From Malaya genurostris (taxonomy: Eukaryota > Arthropoda > Insecta > Diptera > Culicidae): DNA of 64,000 nucleotides. The notes below the pieces were generated by a model. The model was not told where the DNA came from. It searched no databases and saw only the letters and a list, made by a program, of their open reading frames with translations. The stretch's first letter is position 1, and each line of letters starts with the position of its first letter. Where the stretch lies: assembly GCF_030247185.1 (NCBI RefSeq), contig NC_080572.1, positions 32,658,971-32,722,970 of the forward strand, read 5' to 3'. Positions 61,023-64,000 of this stretch are shown piece by piece. Made by a program: the position numbers and the translations under genes.

Positions 61023-62192
61023 CCCTTATGCACTCGAATGGGTACCCGGGTACCTTTTCGAATTTCAAAATAAGAAATTTCTGAGTTAGGTTTAAACTAA
61101 GATTCTGCAATTCGGTCAATTCCAAGAACTAGTTGGACCATAACTTCTCATGCTTTGACTTTTCATTTTACAGTAAGGGGGGTCGAATGGGGGGGCTCAA
61201 ATTTTTTTTATTACGTAAACACCCGAATGGGTACCCGGGTACCCACAAATAAAAATGCTTGTAACTAAGGCAAATTCCATCCGATTTGAATTTTTTCAGT
61301 ACGGGTAAATTCAGAAATTTATCCACTTTTCGATGGCCGTGTATATTGCTGTAGTAGGTTCTTCTGGTTCCCGTTAATCCGGATTTCCGTAGAATGTTCC
61401 GACACTTGTGTTTTCCACCATAAATGTCATTTACTAATTTGAAACTTTTCCAAACCAGCTATTTGAGAAAGGCCGTACCAAAATGAACCTTTTGTAGAAA
61501 AATGACGTCATCTAAAGGGTAGTTGGCCTATTCTGGACTTACTCTCATAGAACGAAAAAAAGGAAATATAAATGAGAACGAAACTGTTTGGGAAGTAACT
61601 TCGTGATGTTTCGAAATGTTTGTTGCCAGAATTAAAAATTGTATTGCGTGCTCCTCGCAATAGGCCTGAAGTACATAATAATTTTCAAACTGAAGATAAG
61701 AAAGTGAAGTATATAAGGGAACATACATAAAGTACGTCACGCGTTTAGGGGGGAGAGGTTTCAAAAATACGTGACAATACATGGTGAAAAGATTGAGAAA
61801 TGCTCGACAAAGGGGGAAAGGAGTGGTAGAAAAATTCAAAATTTTATGTTACGTACATAACGGATGCCCCCTGAAATATATAAACATAACAACTCAGCAT
61901 AGCACTTGATTTCATATAGCAATTCTTAGATAAGATTACAAAAATACGTGAAATCCGTGTATAAATGCCTCGATGTCGGAACTCATTTAGGATATCCGGG
62001 TTCCTGGGAACCAGGAGCACCATGTCCATCTTTATGGGTACCAATCCCAAAGAGCTTAAGTTCCTGAATCCAACAGTGCTAAAATTACTTCAATCGGTTG
62101 AAAAATGCTCAACTTACAGCGATTTAAAAAAATGGGTACCCGGGTACCCATTCGGGTGGTTAAAGGTGTTTTTTTTTTCGAGTGCACAACGG
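61023..62192. mobile_element. piggyBac-like non-autonomous element with TTAA target duplication
   Basis: Flanked by TTAA at 61019-61022 and 62193-62196. The ends are inverted: cccttatgcactcgaa on the left and, on the opposite strand, ccgttgtgcactcgaa on the right. TTAA duplication and a CC(C/G)TT start are hallmarks of piggyBac. Just inside each end lies the palindrome gggtacccgggtaccc preceded by 'cgaat' (about 61036, inverted about 62135), with a third copy at about 61210. It is 1170 bp with no transposase. Confidence 0.85.
61715..61871. mobile_element. Small MITE nested in the piggyBac-like element
   Basis: The left side 'gggaacatacataaagtacg' and the inverted right side 'ggggcatccgttatgtacgt' look like diverged terminal inverted repeats; 'gtacgtcacgc' and 'gttacgtac' lie just inside. 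Interior G-rich blocks ('aggggggagagg', 'agggggaaagg') are typical of short 'tacgtcacgc' MITEs common in insects. Boundaries approximate. Confidence 0.55.
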
Positions 62193-64000
62193 TTAAATAT
62201 GAAGATATCAAATATGAATTAATATGAAACAAATTAAACAAAGTTTATAAACAAGGTAATTTTTCTGACTTTCATTCGATGGTGTTCCAAATATATAGTT
62301 GAATTTATTTTACAAATTTACTTTTCGTTTCACGCCAGCTCTCGGAATGATATTCTAACAACAACTGCGAAATCAAATATATAGGAATACATTCAGATAT
62401 TTTCATACAAAATGTAACGTTGTCTACTAAATGAAAAGAGTAGGCCATTCGAATAGACCTTAAAGTGGTTTCGCGAGGGAATGAAGAAAACAGTATCCGA
62501 AAGTCATCGTATATTGATGGAAGTGTATGGTGAGCATGCTCTAGCATTTCGAAAGTGATTTGAAGGGTCTACGAACACCTTTCCGATCACAGTTCCGTGC
62601 ACGGACGGTAATATTCTTTCACACGATTCAATGTATGTATTCACACTTGTCCGACTTAGTACCGACACGAACGGTATCGCAAAATGTATAATGTTTAGGA
62701 AATTTCATCACTGTTATTTTTGTTGCTCCTAAAGTGATATATTAGACAATGCATTTTGGTTCCCGTTTTTCTCGTTATGATTTTGGTGACCAGCATCCCA
62801 AAAGTTCTTTCACACCAAACGACGTGACTTTCGTTTTTCTTTTCTCGGTTGTATCGGATTTTTGATTGACAGTTTGTTTTCCTACCTCCATATAATATTT
62901 CGGCAGAATTCCCACATCAGCAGGCACGATATAGATGTAGTAGATGGAAAGCTCACGTGCTTGACTAAAATGTCAACAGAAGAGCCTACGTAGACCTGCC
63001 ATAATTAAATTACACAACGTACCTGCTGTGATCGACGATGCTGTCTTTTCGATTCGAAGAGAGATGGATGATGCTGGAATCCGAAAGAAAAACAACAACT
63101 ACGATCAGGTGTACCGGTATGGGATGGTTTTCTTTGCTGGGAAAATATTTGCTCAGAAATCTGGTGCCAGTTAGTCAAACTATTTTCCTAAAAAAGGGCA
63201 CTCATGTTTCTAGGCAATCAAGAAACTCACTGCAAAAGTTATTTTACTACAGAACAATTTTACTCACATTGAAGTATGACTAAAACGTTTCGTTCGAATA
63301 ACACTTTTTACAAACTTTGAAGAGTATGTCTAACAACCGGGCCTCAACCTCAAAGATGAAGTAGTTGTGGTAAACCAAGCAATGTAGTGTAATATGGTTG
63401 AAAGGGAAAGATTTGTAAATTTTCGTACAGAGATTGTATGTTTTTTCACTAATTTTCTTTTCAAACTACAACTCAAATATTCCATTATAATTCGAATATC
63501 CGTGCTGGGTGGCGCACTCGGAAGCTTCACGATTATTCACGGTAATCGGTCATGTTTGACTTTTAAATATGCGCAATTCCAGAACCCAAAAACCGATGGA
63601 GTAATAAAAGCCAATTCTCTGAAACCTTATGTTTAACAAAGCCTTTAGTTGCGTTTATATTGTGGGACCAGGAATAATCTTACTCTCTTTTAGGAACAAA
63701 TATAACATGTCGTACGTTACTGGTCGTTCGATCTGTTGGCCAGGTAAACGTATTTGATTCAATGTCCAACAAACTTTTGTTGACTGATTGAACTTTTATC
63801 GAATCACACGACCAACTCGGCCGAACAGGTGGGACGGGCTGGTGAAATTCAATTATGTCACAACAAACTAGCAACTATACTGAATTTCCCAGTAGACAAA
63901 ACATCCTACGTGCTGTGGTACGCAACCATACCGATTGGGCGTGCTTTCATTTGCTCCTGGTTTGTGTTGGTATTTGTTGTTTGGGGACATCAATTGTCGA

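Larger units (their letters stand above)
57156..64000 (+). other. sns: Downstream intron, incomplete
   Basis: It begins with donor gtaag at 57156; no phase-0 Ig exon is recognised before the window ends. It holds a 5'-truncated retroposon split by a hAT-like element (57.34-60.57 kb) and a piggyBac-like element (61.02-62.19 kb). About 62.2-64.0 kb shows nothing recognisable. Confidence 0.6.

Overview
The window looks like insect, and most probably mosquito (culicine, Aedes-like), nuclear DNA. It is AT-rich, has no tightly packed ORFs, and carries a multi-exon gene whose large introns are full of short transposons. The mosquito call rests on the repeats: tRNA-derived SINEs of the Feilai/SINE200 kind, an abundant terminal-inverted-repeat family carrying CA/TG microsatellites, an ITmD37E-like Tc1/mariner remnant and Jockey/CR1-type retroposons. 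Species cannot be fixed from sequence reading alone.

The only host gene I can support is on the + strand and is incomplete at both ends. Six exons (15574-15726, 33879-34052, 43098-43388, 52603-52770, 53965-54096, 57019-57155) have consensus acceptor and donor sites and splice together in frame. The first five end in phase 1, the last in phase 0. Together they encode about 351 residues: three complete immunoglobulin domains and the first half of a fourth. Domain order and wording fit the extracellular part of a nephrin-family adhesion receptor (Drosophila sticks-and-stones/hibris). Introns in the window are about 18.2, 9.0, 9.2, 1.2 and 2.9 kb. Upstream exons (signal peptide, first Ig domain) and downstream exons (rest of the Ig domains, FN3, transmembrane, tail) are outside the window or not recognised.

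The rest is intronic, with many transposon remnants. From left to right: a 595-bp foldback element with an exact 10-bp target duplication (8031-8625); a 136-bp TA microsatellite inside a dispersed repeat (10284-10419); a CR1/Jockey-type relic (11570-12264); hairpins and tRNA-like SINE copies (16.4-18.7, 25.6-27.9 kb); two foldback hairpins (28.7 and 29.2 kb); a dead Tc1/mariner (34978-36272); a hAT-like non-autonomous element containing a SINE and a large foldback (38218-39660); a Jockey fragment (44 kb); a non-LTR reverse-transcriptase pseudogene (47-48.5 kb); a 2.1-kb composite inverted-repeat element (50023-52119); a 5'-truncated RNase H-bearing retroposon split by a second copy of the hAT-like element (57.3-60.6 kb); and a piggyBac-like TTAA element (61023-62192).

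I found no new enzyme system, CRISPR array or bacterial-type locus. The most informative structures are nested insertions, where two copies of one element act as filled and empty sites, and several long inverted repeats that would form double-stranded RNA if the host intron is transcribed.
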